Part shown: positions 46,168 to 53,643 of the stretch, in pieces
How positions within the stretch are numbered: position 1 is the first letter of the stretch
Layout: every line of letters starts with the position of its first letter
DNA from: Clostridia bacterium
GTDB lineage: Bacteria; Bacillota; Clostridia; Christensenellales; UBA1242
Reading direction: 5' to 3'
Length of the DNA stretch: 64,000 nucleotides
Assembly (NCBI GenBank): GCA_900768545.1
Contig: CAAGDD010000006.1
Location: 51,568 to 115,567 of the forward strand
Notes under the pieces: generated by a model
The model's input: the letters and a program-made list of their open reading frames with translations, nothing else
The model's database searches: none
What the model was told of the DNA's origin: nothing
Made by a program: the position numbers and the translations under genes

Positions 46168-47239
46168 AGATTATTTAAATAAAATTGAAAAGTCGAAGGT
46201 GAGATTTGATGAACTCACCGATCTTATTTCACGCCCAGAAATCATTGCTGACAATATGGAGTGGAAAAAACTTGTTAAAGAAAGAAGCGGGCTAGAAGAC
46301 TTGGCGACCGCTTATGAAAATTTGAAGGGTTATGTTGAAAACCTTGAAGCGTGCGAGAAAGATTTGGCGGCAGAAAGTGACGCTGAAATGAAAGAACTTT
46401 TTGCCAGCGAAATTGATGAGTTGAACGAAAAAATCGAAAAACAAGTTGAAGATATCAAAATTTTGTTGTTGCCAAAAGACCAAAATGACGATAGCAACGC
46501 GATTGTTGAAATTCGTTCGGCTGCCGGCGGCGAAGAGTCTGCACTTTTCTGCCTTGAACTTTGCAGAATGTATGGCCATTATGCTGAAAAGAAGCGTTGG
46601 AAAGTCGAATACATCGATATGAACGAAACCGAACTTGGCGGCATTAAAGAAGCAACCATTATGATCAAAGGCAAGGGTGCTTATGCGCGTATGAAATATG
46701 AAAGTGGTGTTCATCGTGTTCAACGTGTGCCAGAAACTGAAAGTCAGGGGCGTATTCACACTTCGACAGCTACTGTTGCTGTTTTGCCAGAAGTTGAAGA
46801 AGTTGAATTTGAAATTGCTGACAAAGATTTGCGTATCGACGTTTATCATTCGGGCGGCGCTGGCGGACAAAATGTAAACAAGGTTGAAACGGCGATAAGA
46901 ATTACATATTTGCCACTCAATATTGTTGTTACTTGCCAAGACGAACGTTCGCAACTTAAAAATAAAGAGAAAGCGATGAATATTTTAAAGGCAAAACTTT
47001 ATGATTATTATGAAGAACAACGAAATGCCGAATATGACCAAAACAGAAAGAGCCAAGTAGGTCGTGGAAACAGAAACGAACGTATCCGCACTTACAATTA
47101 TCCACAAGGAAGAGTGACCGACCATCGCACAAACTATTCGTCTTATGATTTGGAAGGGGTGCTCAATGGTGACCTTGACCAATTTATTGATGCAATGATT
47201 TTGAAGGAACGCACCGAACTTTTGGAAAACTTGCAATAA
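46151..47239 (+). CDS. prfA: Peptide chain release factor 1
   Basis: A 362-aa class I release factor for UAA and UAG. The codon-recognition PAT-type tripeptide region lies in RVQRVPETESQGRIHTST (PET here), and the peptidyl-transferase motif is HSGGAGGQNVNKVETA (GGQ about residue 233-235). Domain 1 is a coiled coil (about 8-95). I place the start at GTG 46151, since AAAGGA ends 6 nt upstream; the TTG at 46145 touches that ribosome site. It overlaps the end of the DUF1385-PrmC gene, implying coupled translation of the factor with its methylase. Confidence 0.93.
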   Translation: MENLGRDYLNKIEKSKVRFDELTDLISRPEIIADNMEWKKLVKERSGLEDLATAYENLKGYVENLEACEKDLAAESDAEMKELFASEIDELNEKIEKQVEDIKILLLPKDQNDDSNAIVEIRSAAGGEESALFCLELCRMYGHYAEKKRWKVEYIDMNETELGGIKEATIMIKGKGAYARMKYESGVHRVQRVPETESQGRIHTSTATVAVLPEVEEVEFEIADKDLRIDVYHSGGAGGQNVNKVETAIRITYLPLNIVVTCQDERSQLKNKEKAMNILKAKLYDYYEEQRNAEYDQNRKSQVGRGNRNERIRTYNYPQGRVTDHRTNYSSYDLEGVLNGDLDQFIDAMILKERTELLENLQ

Positions 47240-47252
47240 ACCTCAAAAAAAG

Positions 47253-47280
47253 ATATCAACATCGCGTTGATATTTTTTAT
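47253..47280 (+). terminator. Terminator after prfA
   Basis: ATATCAAC, loop ATCGC, GTTGATAT, then TTTTTATTTTTT. Confidence 0.85.
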
Positions 47281-47563
47281 TTTTTGTCACCGTTGAGAAC
47301 GGCGTTTATATTTTTTCTCTAATTTGCTTATTGCCAATAAATGATATAGAAAGATGAAATAGTGTAAAAGTTTTGGAAGGTGGAAAATTTAAAATAATAG
47401 TGCAAAGCTTGACTTTTTGAATTGGAAATAATGACAAATAAAAAAGACATCTTTGCGATGTCTTTTTTATGTTTACATTTTTATCTTCGGTAGATATTTC
47501 ATTTAAAAACTTTTTCAAGTTTTTTTAAATGACAATTTAATTTATCCAATCAAGGACATATTA
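47281..47563. other. Non-coding gap with one further terminator
   Basis: No gene seen. A bidirectional hairpin with GACATC / GATGTC core and A-run/T-run lies at 47441-47468; it probably ends the convergent pilin-like transcript or a short unannotated RNA. No clear promoter for such an RNA was found. Confidence 0.5.
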
Positions 47564-47962
47564 TCAATGAAGGAAAACTCTTGCGGTGTTTACGATTGAT
47601 TCTCCAGTACTTGGATCAGAAGTAACGGTTTTGTCGAACACTTTAAATGCATCCAAAATCATAGGCAATAAAGTATTGAAGAATACAATTAAAACGATAA
47701 CTACAACGATAGAAACAACAATGTTGATCAAACGTTTTTTGTTTTCATCACGTTGTTCTTGAGATTCTGCTCTAGCCATTTTTACGCCAACATAAACTGC
47801 ATAAATAGAACCAGCAGCACCAACCAAAATCAACAATACCCACAATACTGTACTCATTGGTACTAAGATATTACTCAACCATCCCCAGTCTCCTTTACCG
47901 TCTTTGTTTATATGATCGAGTACATCTTGCCAACTTGATAACACATTCAATAATCCTCTCAT
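47564..47962 (-). CDS. VirB2/TrbC pilin-like two-helix membrane protein
   Basis: A 132-aa protein with two hydrophobic helices (about 36-58 and 77-104) separated by a short charged loop, ARAESQEQRDENKKRLIN. This layout, including the loop wording, is typical of the TrbC/VirB2-like pilin proteins of Firmicutes and Mollicutes conjugation systems (Mbov_0395-like). It lacks the long cleavable leader of Gram-negative TrbC. No other type IV secretion gene is near, so it is an orphan here. Start ATG 47962 has GGAGGAAGATT. Confidence 0.6.
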   Translation of the reverse strand: MRGLLNVLSSWQDVLDHINKDGKGDWGWLSNILVPMSTVLWVLLILVGAAGSIYAVYVGVKMARAESQEQRDENKKRLINIVVSIVVVIVLIVFFNTLLPMILDAFKVFDKTVTSDPSTGESIVNTARVFLH

Positions 47963-48063
47963 AATCTTCCTCCAATAATTTAAAATTATTGTTCTCAAAA
48001 AGATGAAATAATATTCTTTTTTCAATCTCTTTTTGATTACAAGAAAATAATAACATAAATAAA

Positions 48064-48182
48064 AAAAAACTCCAAACGATTTTACAAAAAATATTAAAAA
48101 ATTTTTTTATTATTTTTTATTCGTTTTATTTAGACATTTTTCGCCCATAGTTTATGGGCAAAACAATTTTTTGGAGTTTTTT
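48064..48182. repeat. 119-bp element with 13-bp perfect inverted ends and inner hairpin
   Basis: AAAAAACTCCAAA (48064-48076) and TTTGGAGTTTTTT (48170-48182) pair perfectly; inside lies GCCCATA-GTT-TATGGGC (48143-48159). Read on the - strand it ends in a T-run, so it could be a terminator for the 58-aa ORF or a small structured RNA. The rest of 47963-48285 is AT-rich with nothing recognisable. Confidence 0.5.
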
Positions 48183-48285
48183 AATTTTTATTATTATTTT
48201 TTCAAAAAATCAATAATTTTTTGATATTTTTTTGATTTTATTGAAGTTTTTTGATTATTTTTTTTAAATTTCATTATTTTTTATT

Positions 48286-48462
48286 TTATAAATTTCTAAA
48301 ACAACTGCAACCACTTGTGGTGATTGTGTTTGAATTGTTGTTGTTTGAGTTTGACAATCCCAAAAGCAACAAAAGCAAAATGTTTGTGTTTGTTGCCAAA
48401 TTTGTGTCGTTTGATGAACTCAACACCGAAAGTAAAAATACCCATAAAAATTCTTGTGTCAT
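48286..48462 (-). CDS. Small 58-aa hydrophobic/Asn-rich protein
   Basis: A short frame with good translation signals: AAAAGGAG ends 7 nt before ATG 48462 and a TATAAT lies about 35 nt further upstream. The product has a hydrophobic start (EFLWVFLLSVLSS), a second hydrophobic run (NILLLLLLGLSNS) and an Asn/Ser/Thr-rich part ending in GCSCFRNL with two Cys. It could be a small membrane or secreted peptide. The Asn/Thr content and repeated Leu codons mean that chance cannot be excluded; the longer frame on the other strand here lacks any ribosome site. No homologue comes to mind. Confidence 0.5.
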   Translation of the reverse strand: MTQEFLWVFLLSVLSSSNDTNLATNTNILLLLLLGLSNSNNNNSNTITTSGCSCFRNL

Positions 48463-48618
48463 AAAAATTCTCCTTTTCTACAAAAAAAATTATAAAATGT
48501 GCAAAAGTTACATTTTTCGCTTTTGACTTTTTTCTTTGGCAACTTAAAATTGTTTTATGTGATTGAGCTATTTATATTTATGAGTGTGATTTAAATAGTG
48601 TTACATAAAGGAGTGATA

Positions 48619-48951
48619 ATGAACAAACTTTTAAAAATTTCGGAAAGAAACAAATGTGAAATGCAAAATCTTTTGCCAAGTGAAGAATGCACAAACAAGT
48701 TGGCGCTTTATTTTCAAAACTTTTCTGATCAAACGCGAATCAAAATTTTGTCGGCTTTGTCTTTGAAAGAATTGTGCGTCAATGACATTTCAAAACTTTT
48801 GGGTATCAATCAAACGACTGTTTCGCACCAACTGAAAACTTTGAAAGATCAAGACATTGTTGAATACAAGCGTGAAGGCAAGATTTTGGTGTATCGAATC
48901 AAAAGCCAAAGTGTAAACGATATGATGATGTTTGCAACAAGTGTAATTTAG
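48619..48951 (+). CDS. ArsR-family winged-helix regulator
   Basis: A 110-aa DNA-binding protein. The core shows FSDQTRIKILSALSLKELCVNDISKLLGINQTTVSHQLKTL and a beta wing (YKREGKILVYRI). Metal-sensing ArsR proteins often have ELCVCDL at helix 3; here it is ELCVND, with one Cys. Extra Cys occur at the N-terminus (KCEM, EECT), so metal or thiol sensing by another site is possible but unproven. Start ATG 48619 has AAAGGAGTGATA; the earlier in-frame start does not. It is monocistronic, followed by queH with its own promoter. Confidence 0.85.
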   Translation: MNKLLKISERNKCEMQNLLPSEECTNKLALYFQNFSDQTRIKILSALSLKELCVNDISKLLGINQTTVSHQLKTLKDQDIVEYKREGKILVYRIKSQSVNDMMMFATSVI

Positions 48952-48984
48952 ATTGTTTGCCTTTCCGCCCCATTTGTGAATTGC

Positions 48985-49013
48985 TTGACAAAACCACAAA
49001 AACAATATAAAAT
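48985..49013 (+). promoter_or_regulatory. Promoter for leaderless queH mRNA
   Basis: TTGACA (48985-48990), 17-nt spacer, TAAAAT (49008-49013), ending 8 nt before the queH ATG; there is no Shine-Dalgarno. Confidence 0.75.
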
Positions 49014-49021
49014 GTCAAAAT

Positions 49022-49564
49022 ATGAAAAAGAAGATGTTGTTGCACTCATGTTGTGGGCCATGCTCGACAGTTTGCATCGAAAGAATGAAAGATCTTTATG
49101 ATGTGACGATATTTTATTACAATCCAAACATTGAGCCTTTTGAAGAATATGAAAGACGCAAAGCCGAACAAAAGAAGGTTTGCGAGTTTTTCGGCGTGTC
49201 ATTTTTGGATTTTGATTATGACAATGACGGCTGGCACAAATTTGTTGAAGGGCTCGAACATGAAAAAGAAGGTGGAGCAAGATGTGAAAAATGTTTTGTT
49301 TATCGTCTTACAAAAACTGCACAATATGCCAAAGCACACAACTTTGATGTTTTTGCGACAACTCTTTCAGCCAGTCCACACAAAAACACAAATGTAATCA
49401 ATATGGTTGGCGAAAAAATTTCTGCCGACACCGAAATCGAATTTTTGCCTGAAAGTTTTAAGAAAAAAGACGGATATTTGCGTAGCATAAACTTGTCGAA
49501 AGAACTTGATCTTTATCGACAAAACTATTGTGGATGTTTGTTTGCAAAAGGAGATAGAAATTGA
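49022..49564 (+). CDS. queH: Epoxyqueuosine reductase QueH
   Basis: A 180-aa DUF208 protein that reduces epoxyqueuosine to queuosine in tRNA, the last step of Q synthesis, replacing QueG. Signature Cys are all present: LLHSCCGPCS (10, 11, 14), RCEKCFVYRL (about 97, 100) and NYCGCLFA near the end, which hold an iron-sulfur cluster and iron. TFYYNPNIEP-like FYYNPNIEPFEEYE is also typical. The stop TGA overlaps the TTG start of lepB. No other queuosine gene is in the window. Confidence 0.92.
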   Translation: MKKKMLLHSCCGPCSTVCIERMKDLYDVTIFYYNPNIEPFEEYERRKAEQKKVCEFFGVSFLDFDYDNDGWHKFVEGLEHEKEGGARCEKCFVYRLTKTAQYAKAHNFDVFATTLSASPHKNTNVINMVGEKISADTEIEFLPESFKKKDGYLRSINLSKELDLYRQNYCGCLFAKGDRN

Positions 49565-50442
49565 ACACTTTTGATAACAACTTTATTCAAGTAAGCCGCG
49601 AAAAAGTCAAAGAAGAAAAGCGCGGCATAGCGTGGTCGCTTACTATATATATAGCGCTTTATATTGTTTTGTTGTTTTTCTTCATCTTTTTCACTTGGTA
49701 CACAGTGTTTATTTCGACCCACAAATTTTATGAAATCTATGGAATTTCGATGAAAGACACCCTAAACAGCGAAATATCCAATGATGATCCAAATCCTGAT
49801 CAACACTCGTATGTCGGGCTTTATGTTGACAGACTTGGAAAAATCAAAACGGGAGAGATAATCGTTTTAAATCTTCAAGGCGAAAAGAATGTTGTAAAAC
49901 GTTTGATTGCGCAAGAAGATGATTATGTAACAATTTTAAGATGTAAAAACGCAGACGGCGAAGATGTTTTTTGCGTTTATCGAATTGAAAGTGGCACAGA
50001 TATGACCGCGATCGATATTGAAAATTTCAAACTCGACGAAACGAGCGGAAGTTTGGGTTACAAAATTTTTAGCGACACAGACTGGTTTGACTCGATCCAC
50101 ATTGACGACAATGTGACCGAAATCACTGAAAAAGGTCAAACGCACAGTTATGAAGATCGATTTTTTAGAACTTATCTTTCAGACCACGGCTCGACCAGCC
50201 AACGCTATGAACATTTTGTTTCAAACGAAGGCGTTGTGTTTGTAAAAGTGCCAAAAGATTGTGTTTTTTATCTTGGCGACAATCGCGGACACAGCACAGA
50301 CGGACGCGAAAGGGGCTTTGCAAAGAAAGAAAATGTGGTTGGAAGATGTGAATTTATCGTTAAAGACACGTCATTTGGTGGCAAAATATGGGCAGTTATT
50401 GAGTTTTATTTCCAAAAAGTAACAGAATTTTTCGCTAGATAG
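49561..50442 (+). CDS. lepB: Type I signal peptidase
   Basis: A 293-aa membrane serine protease that removes signal peptides from exported proteins. One N-terminal transmembrane helix (about 26-50) is followed by box B with the catalytic Ser63 in YGISMKDTL, box D with the general-base Lys113 in NVVKRLIA and box E in FYLGDNRGHSTDGRERGF (about 250-267). The usual SMxPT proline is Asp here. An extra 100-residue segment lies between boxes D and E. Translation starts at TTG 49561, overlapping the queH stop (TTGA), with AAAGGAGATAGAAA before it. Confidence 0.88.
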   Translation: MNTFDNNFIQVSREKVKEEKRGIAWSLTIYIALYIVLLFFFIFFTWYTVFISTHKFYEIYGISMKDTLNSEISNDDPNPDQHSYVGLYVDRLGKIKTGEIIVLNLQGEKNVVKRLIAQEDDYVTILRCKNADGEDVFCVYRIESGTDMTAIDIENFKLDETSGSLGYKIFSDTDWFDSIHIDDNVTEITEKGQTHSYEDRFFRTYLSDHGSTSQRYEHFVSNEGVVFVKVPKDCVFYLGDNRGHSTDGRERGFAKKENVVGRCEFIVKDTSFGGKIWAVIEFYFQKVTEFFAR

Positions 50443-50463
50443 TCAAAAAAGTGGCTATTTTGT

Positions 50464-50492
50464 TTGCCAAAAGTGCGTGATTATGTTACACT
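50464..50492 (+). promoter_or_regulatory. Promoter of the HU gene
   Basis: TTGCCA (50464-50469), 17-nt spacer, TACACT (50487-50492). Confidence 0.6.
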
Positions 50493-50537
50493 ATGGTTAG
50501 CATAGAGATATGTGAAATCACAAAAAGGAGAATTATT

Positions 50538-50813
50538 ATGAACAAAGGTGAATTCATTAAAGCAGTTGCTGACAAAGCTAATTGCACTCAAAAAGACGCT
50601 GGTATCTTGGTTGACGCTGTCATCGATACTATCGCAACAGAACTTGAAAAAGGAGAAAAAATCCAAATTCCTGGTTTCGGTTCTTACGAACTCGTTTCAA
50701 AGGCTGAAACAACAAAAATCAATCCTTTGACAAAGAAACCTGTTAAAGTTGCTGCTTGCAAAGTGCCTAAGTTTAAATTTGGCAAAAGCTTTAAAGAAAA
50801 ATTCAACGCTTAA
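50538..50813 (+). CDS. hup: HU-family nucleoid protein
   Basis: A 91-aa histone-like protein: MNKGEFIKAVADKANCTQKDAG helices, then IQIPGFGSYELV and the DNA-bending arm with INPLTKKPVKV, ending in VPKFKFGKSFKEKF. It forms dimers that bend DNA without strong sequence preference. The start is the ATG with AAAAAGGAGAATTATT. Length is that of standard HU (90-92 aa). Confidence 0.95.
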   Translation: MNKGEFIKAVADKANCTQKDAGILVDAVIDTIATELEKGEKIQIPGFGSYELVSKAETTKINPLTKKPVKVAACKVPKFKFGKSFKEKFNA

Positions 50814-50929
50814 TGGTTTGATTTGTGAAGAAAAACACTGGACAATGTCTGGTGTTTTTTATTTTTTGTTGTCAAAATCAAAAACTTCTTCATATTATAT
50901 TAGTGTATGGACTTAAAGGAGGTTTAGAA

Positions 50930-51595
50930 ATGTCTTTTTACATCAACAACACCAATCCAAACAAACCTGGACCAATTTGCGGAAATGTTACAAATGGTAT
51001 TTGTGAAAAAATTTTGATTGAAACGACAAAAGTTTTCGACGCGTGCGTTTGCACCACCACCGAAACCGGCATTTTGCTTCAAGCGACAAACTTTTTGCCT
51101 GCTGACCCTGTTTTGCCACTTACTTTTGTTTCTGCTGAAAACACACCAAACACCGTTCCAACTGTTTCTGGTCTTGTGATTGACAGATTGGATACTTGCC
51201 CAAATTATGCAAATGTTAGTTTCAACCTTACTGTTCCGGTGACAATTACATACACCGATGCAAATGGCACAACCGGAACAGCCCAATCAACAATTACGGT
51301 TGAAAAATCGGTGCTTTTGTTTGTTCCACAACCATCTCAAACGCCTATTTCAGTAAACGCAACAGGCACTTTTAGAAGCAGAATTGGAACTTTCACTTCG
51401 CCAAACATTTTCACTTTGACAGGCTGCATTCAAGTAATCGTCAAAATCACAGGCATCGTAGATGTGCTCGTGCCATCTTATGGATATCCAGTTTTGCCAC
51501 CTTGCCAACAAGCGCCAGAAAATGCTTGCCCAGGGCTTCAAGATTTGCCAATTTATCCGACGGCATCGACAGTAAACACAATCCCACGTGTTTAA
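50930..51595 (+). CDS. 221-aa Cys-containing structural-type protein, family unknown
   Basis: No signal peptide and no membrane segment. The N-terminus is NTNPNKPGPICGN, then CEKILIETTKVFDACVCTTT (a K-V-F-D-A-C type motif seen in small Firmicutes proteins thought to belong to spore or outer layers, from memory and uncertain). The middle is Thr/Val-rich and beta-predicted, and the end holds Cys/Pro (LPPCQQAPENACPG). Start ATG 50930 has AAAGGAGG, the strongest ribosome site in this part. It follows HU and has its own terminator. A coat-like assembly role is possible; I am not sure. Confidence 0.6.
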   Translation: MSFYINNTNPNKPGPICGNVTNGICEKILIETTKVFDACVCTTTETGILLQATNFLPADPVLPLTFVSAENTPNTVPTVSGLVIDRLDTCPNYANVSFNLTVPVTITYTDANGTTGTAQSTITVEKSVLLFVPQPSQTPISVNATGTFRSRIGTFTSPNIFTLTGCIQVIVKITGIVDVLVPSYGYPVLPPCQQAPENACPGLQDLPIYPTASTVNTIPRV

Positions 51596-51608
51596 ATTCA
51601 CAAAAAAG

Positions 51609-51634
51609 AACTTGCTTATCGGCAAGTTTTTTTA
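51609..51634 (+). terminator. Terminator
   Basis: AACTTGC, loop TTATCG, GCAAGTT, then T-run. Confidence 0.8.
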
Positions 51635-51637
51635 TTG

Positions 51638-51846
51638 CAGAGAACTTTGCGTGATTTTTAATAATATATTATTAAAATAATTATTATATAATAATTAAAA
51701 TAACAATAATAAATACATTTGGTCATTTTTATTATTGTTATTTTAATAGGTATATTATTATTTATAAGTAAAAACATAGTGTCTATCGGCAAAAATATGC
51801 ATTAAAAAATTTATTGACTTTTTGCCGATAAAGGTTCTCTTTGAAA
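51638..51846. repeat. AT-rich palindromic element between genes
   Basis: AGAGAACTTT (about 51640) and AAGGTTCTCT (about 51833) are imperfect inverted ends. Inside is a 20-bp perfect hairpin (51694-51713 with 51728-51747, 14-nt loop) and a 12-bp hairpin TATCGGCAAAAA / TTTTTGCCGATA (about 51784-51832). No coding capacity. MITE-like shape, but no target duplication was confirmed. Confidence 0.45.
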
Positions 51847-51910
51847 GAAAATTAGAAGTTTTATTTTTGCAAAAAAAATCAAAAATTTTTAAAAAAATGT
51901 CACAAAATAG

Positions 51911-51939
51911 TTGACATTTATTTTTTTTCTGCATATAAT
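51911..51939 (+). promoter_or_regulatory. Consensus promoter of the hrcA operon
   Basis: TTGACA (51911-51916), 17-nt spacer, TATAAT (51934-51939). Confidence 0.92.
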
Positions 51940-51943
51940 AGTG

Positions 51944-51970
51944 CTAGCACTTGAAAGTCGAGAGTGCTAG
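51944..51970 (+). promoter_or_regulatory. CIRCE operator (HrcA binding site)
   Basis: CTAGCACTT, 9-nt spacer, GAGTGCTAG, a close match to TTAGCACTC-N9-GAGTGCTAA, placed right after the -10 box. HrcA should bind here and repress the whole heat-shock operon. Confidence 0.95.
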
Positions 51971-51996
51971 CAAAGATTTAAAACAAGGTTGAAGTT

Positions 51997-52989
51997 ATGG
52001 AACTTTCTGAAAGAAAAATCAAAATTTTAAATATTGCTGTTGAAGAGTTTATTAAAGACTCTGCTCCAATCACAAGCAGCTCGGTCAAAGACAGAACGTC
52101 GCTCGATGTTTCGACTGCGACACTTCGAAGTGAGTTGAATGCGCTTGAAGCCATGGGCTTTTTGAAACAACTCCACACTTCTGGCGGGCGTGTGCCAACT
52201 GCGCAAGGTTATCGTTTTTATGTTGAAAATCTGTTGAAAAACATCAAAGCCACAAATGGTGAACTTGAAGATGTTAGAAAACTTATTGAAAACAGAACTC
52301 AAAGTTTGAACGAAATCGTTGCGGGGATTGCAAAGATTATTAGCAAGGCGACAAATTATCCAACAGTTGTGCTTGTCAACGGCATTGACAACTTGGTTTT
52401 GCAAGAATTTAAGATTATTCCACTTTTGGACAACAAATGTATGATTTTGATCGGCACAAATTGTGGTTACATCACAAACACGATGGACATAAATGCGACC
52501 GCACAAAACTGCGAAGATGCTTCAAATTATTTGACCAAATATTTCAAAGGCGAAACAATGGGCTTTATGATGGAAAATGTTGGTCTTATGAAAAAGGGCA
52601 TGAGTGGAGAAATCGAAGCGTTCCAAAGTGTGGTTGACAACATTATTTTGGGGCTTTCAAAAATGAACAAACAAAAACTTTTGAATGTTCAAGCCGAAGG
52701 TGTTGTTGATCTTGTGGAAAAAGAGCAAAACGAAGCAAAGAAAGTTTTGAAAACTCTCAATGATAAAGAACAACTTATCGAAGTGCTGGACGACGACGAA
52801 AACAAAATTTCGGCCGTTGTTGCAGAAGACGGCGACGAAAAATGCTCGGTTGTGAAGGCTCCAATCATGGTCGGTGGAAACAAACTTGCATCAATTGGTG
52901 TGTTTGGACCACAAAAAATGGACTATATGGGCATCGCAAGTGCGCTGAAAATTGTTGTTGATGAGCTTGGCAGAAAGGGAGGAGAATGA
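51997..52989 (+). CDS. hrcA: Heat-inducible transcription repressor HrcA
   Basis: A 330-aa repressor with an N-terminal winged helix (LSERKIKILNIAVEEFI, then SSVKDRTSLDVSTATLRSEL) and the GGRVPTAQGYRFYV block that is diagnostic of HrcA. The GAF-like and dimerisation parts (about 100-330) end with the IGVFGPQKMDYMGIAS motif. GroEL normally keeps HrcA active and heat releases it from CIRCE. First gene of hrcA-grpE-dnaK-ppa-dnaJ, with the CIRCE element directly in front. Its stop overlaps the grpE start region. Confidence 0.95.
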   Translation: MELSERKIKILNIAVEEFIKDSAPITSSSVKDRTSLDVSTATLRSELNALEAMGFLKQLHTSGGRVPTAQGYRFYVENLLKNIKATNGELEDVRKLIENRTQSLNEIVAGIAKIISKATNYPTVVLVNGIDNLVLQEFKIIPLLDNKCMILIGTNCGYITNTMDINATAQNCEDASNYLTKYFKGETMGFMMENVGLMKKGMSGEIEAFQSVVDNIILGLSKMNKQKLLNVQAEGVVDLVEKEQNEAKKVLKTLNDKEQLIEVLDDDENKISAVVAEDGDEKCSVVKAPIMVGGNKLASIGVFGPQKMDYMGIASALKIVVDELGRKGGE

Positions 52990-53639
52990 TGGACGAAAAT
53001 GTTAAAGAAAACGAAGAAAATGTCCAAAATGAAGAAGTTTTAGACGAAAGTCAAACTTGCCATTGCGGACACGAACATAAGCACAAACATCACCACCATG
53101 AACATCACGAAAAATGTTGTGATGAACATTGTGACTGTGGGTGCGAAGGAGAATGCGACGAAAACTGCGAGTGTGGTTGTCAAGATGAGCATTGCGAATG
53201 CGACTGCGAGCAAGACGACAAAGCATCACAATATTTGGCTTTGGCACAAAGATTGCAAGCAGATTTTGACAATTATCGCAAACGCGTTGCAGAACAATTA
53301 GATTATCAAAGAAATGAAGGCATAAAGAGTGTTATTGAAGTGTTCTTGCCTTGCCTTGACACATTTAAGGAAGCAAAAAAGTCAATAACTGATGAAAAAG
53401 TGCTTGCGGGCGTAAATATGATTGAAGAAAAAATCTTAAACGCTCTCAAATCTTTGAAAGTCGAAAAAATTGATGCAGTTGGTCAAAAATTTGATCACAA
53501 CTTGCACGAAGCAATCGCCTTTATGAAAGACGAAAGCAAAGAAAATGATATCATCTTGGACGAATTCCAAGCAGGATATAAATTCAACGGAAAAGTAATA
53601 AGATACTCGAAAGTTATTATCAATAAAAAGGGGGAATAA
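52989..53639 (+). CDS. grpE: Nucleotide exchange factor GrpE with His/Cys-rich N-terminal extension
   Basis: A 216-aa GrpE that releases ADP from DnaK. The normal core (about 75-216) is complete: [36 protein letters not shown] and FDHNLHEAI with the beta-wing [14 protein letters not shown]. Before it lies an unusual stretch (about residues 22-73) with 14 Cys and 12 His in about 52 residues, mixed with Asp and Glu, including four consecutive His and many CxC pairs. This resembles a metallothionein or metal-storage tail and is absent from typical GrpE. ATG 52989 has GGGAGG at a good distance; ATG 52986 is also possible. Confidence 0.93.
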   Translation: MDENVKENEENVQNEEVLDESQTCHCGHEHKHKHHHHEHHEKCCDEHCDCGCEGECDENCECGCQDEHCECDCEQDDKASQYLALAQRLQADFDNYRKRVAEQLDYQRNEGIKSVIEVFLPCLDTFKEAKKSITDEKVLAGVNMIEEKILNALKSLKVEKIDAVGQKFDHNLHEAIAFMKDESKENDIILDEFQAGYKFNGKVIRYSKVIINKKGE

Positions 53640-53643
53640 AATT

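Noticed and set aside
48251..48526. 91-aa frame on the + strand
   Set aside because: No ribosome site, AT-rich random composition, and it opposes the 58-aa ORF that has good signals.
52986..52990. Recoded TGA (Mycoplasma-like code)
   Set aside because: TGA ends hrcA and queH exactly at normal protein ends, and Trp codons in genes are TGG, so the standard code applies.
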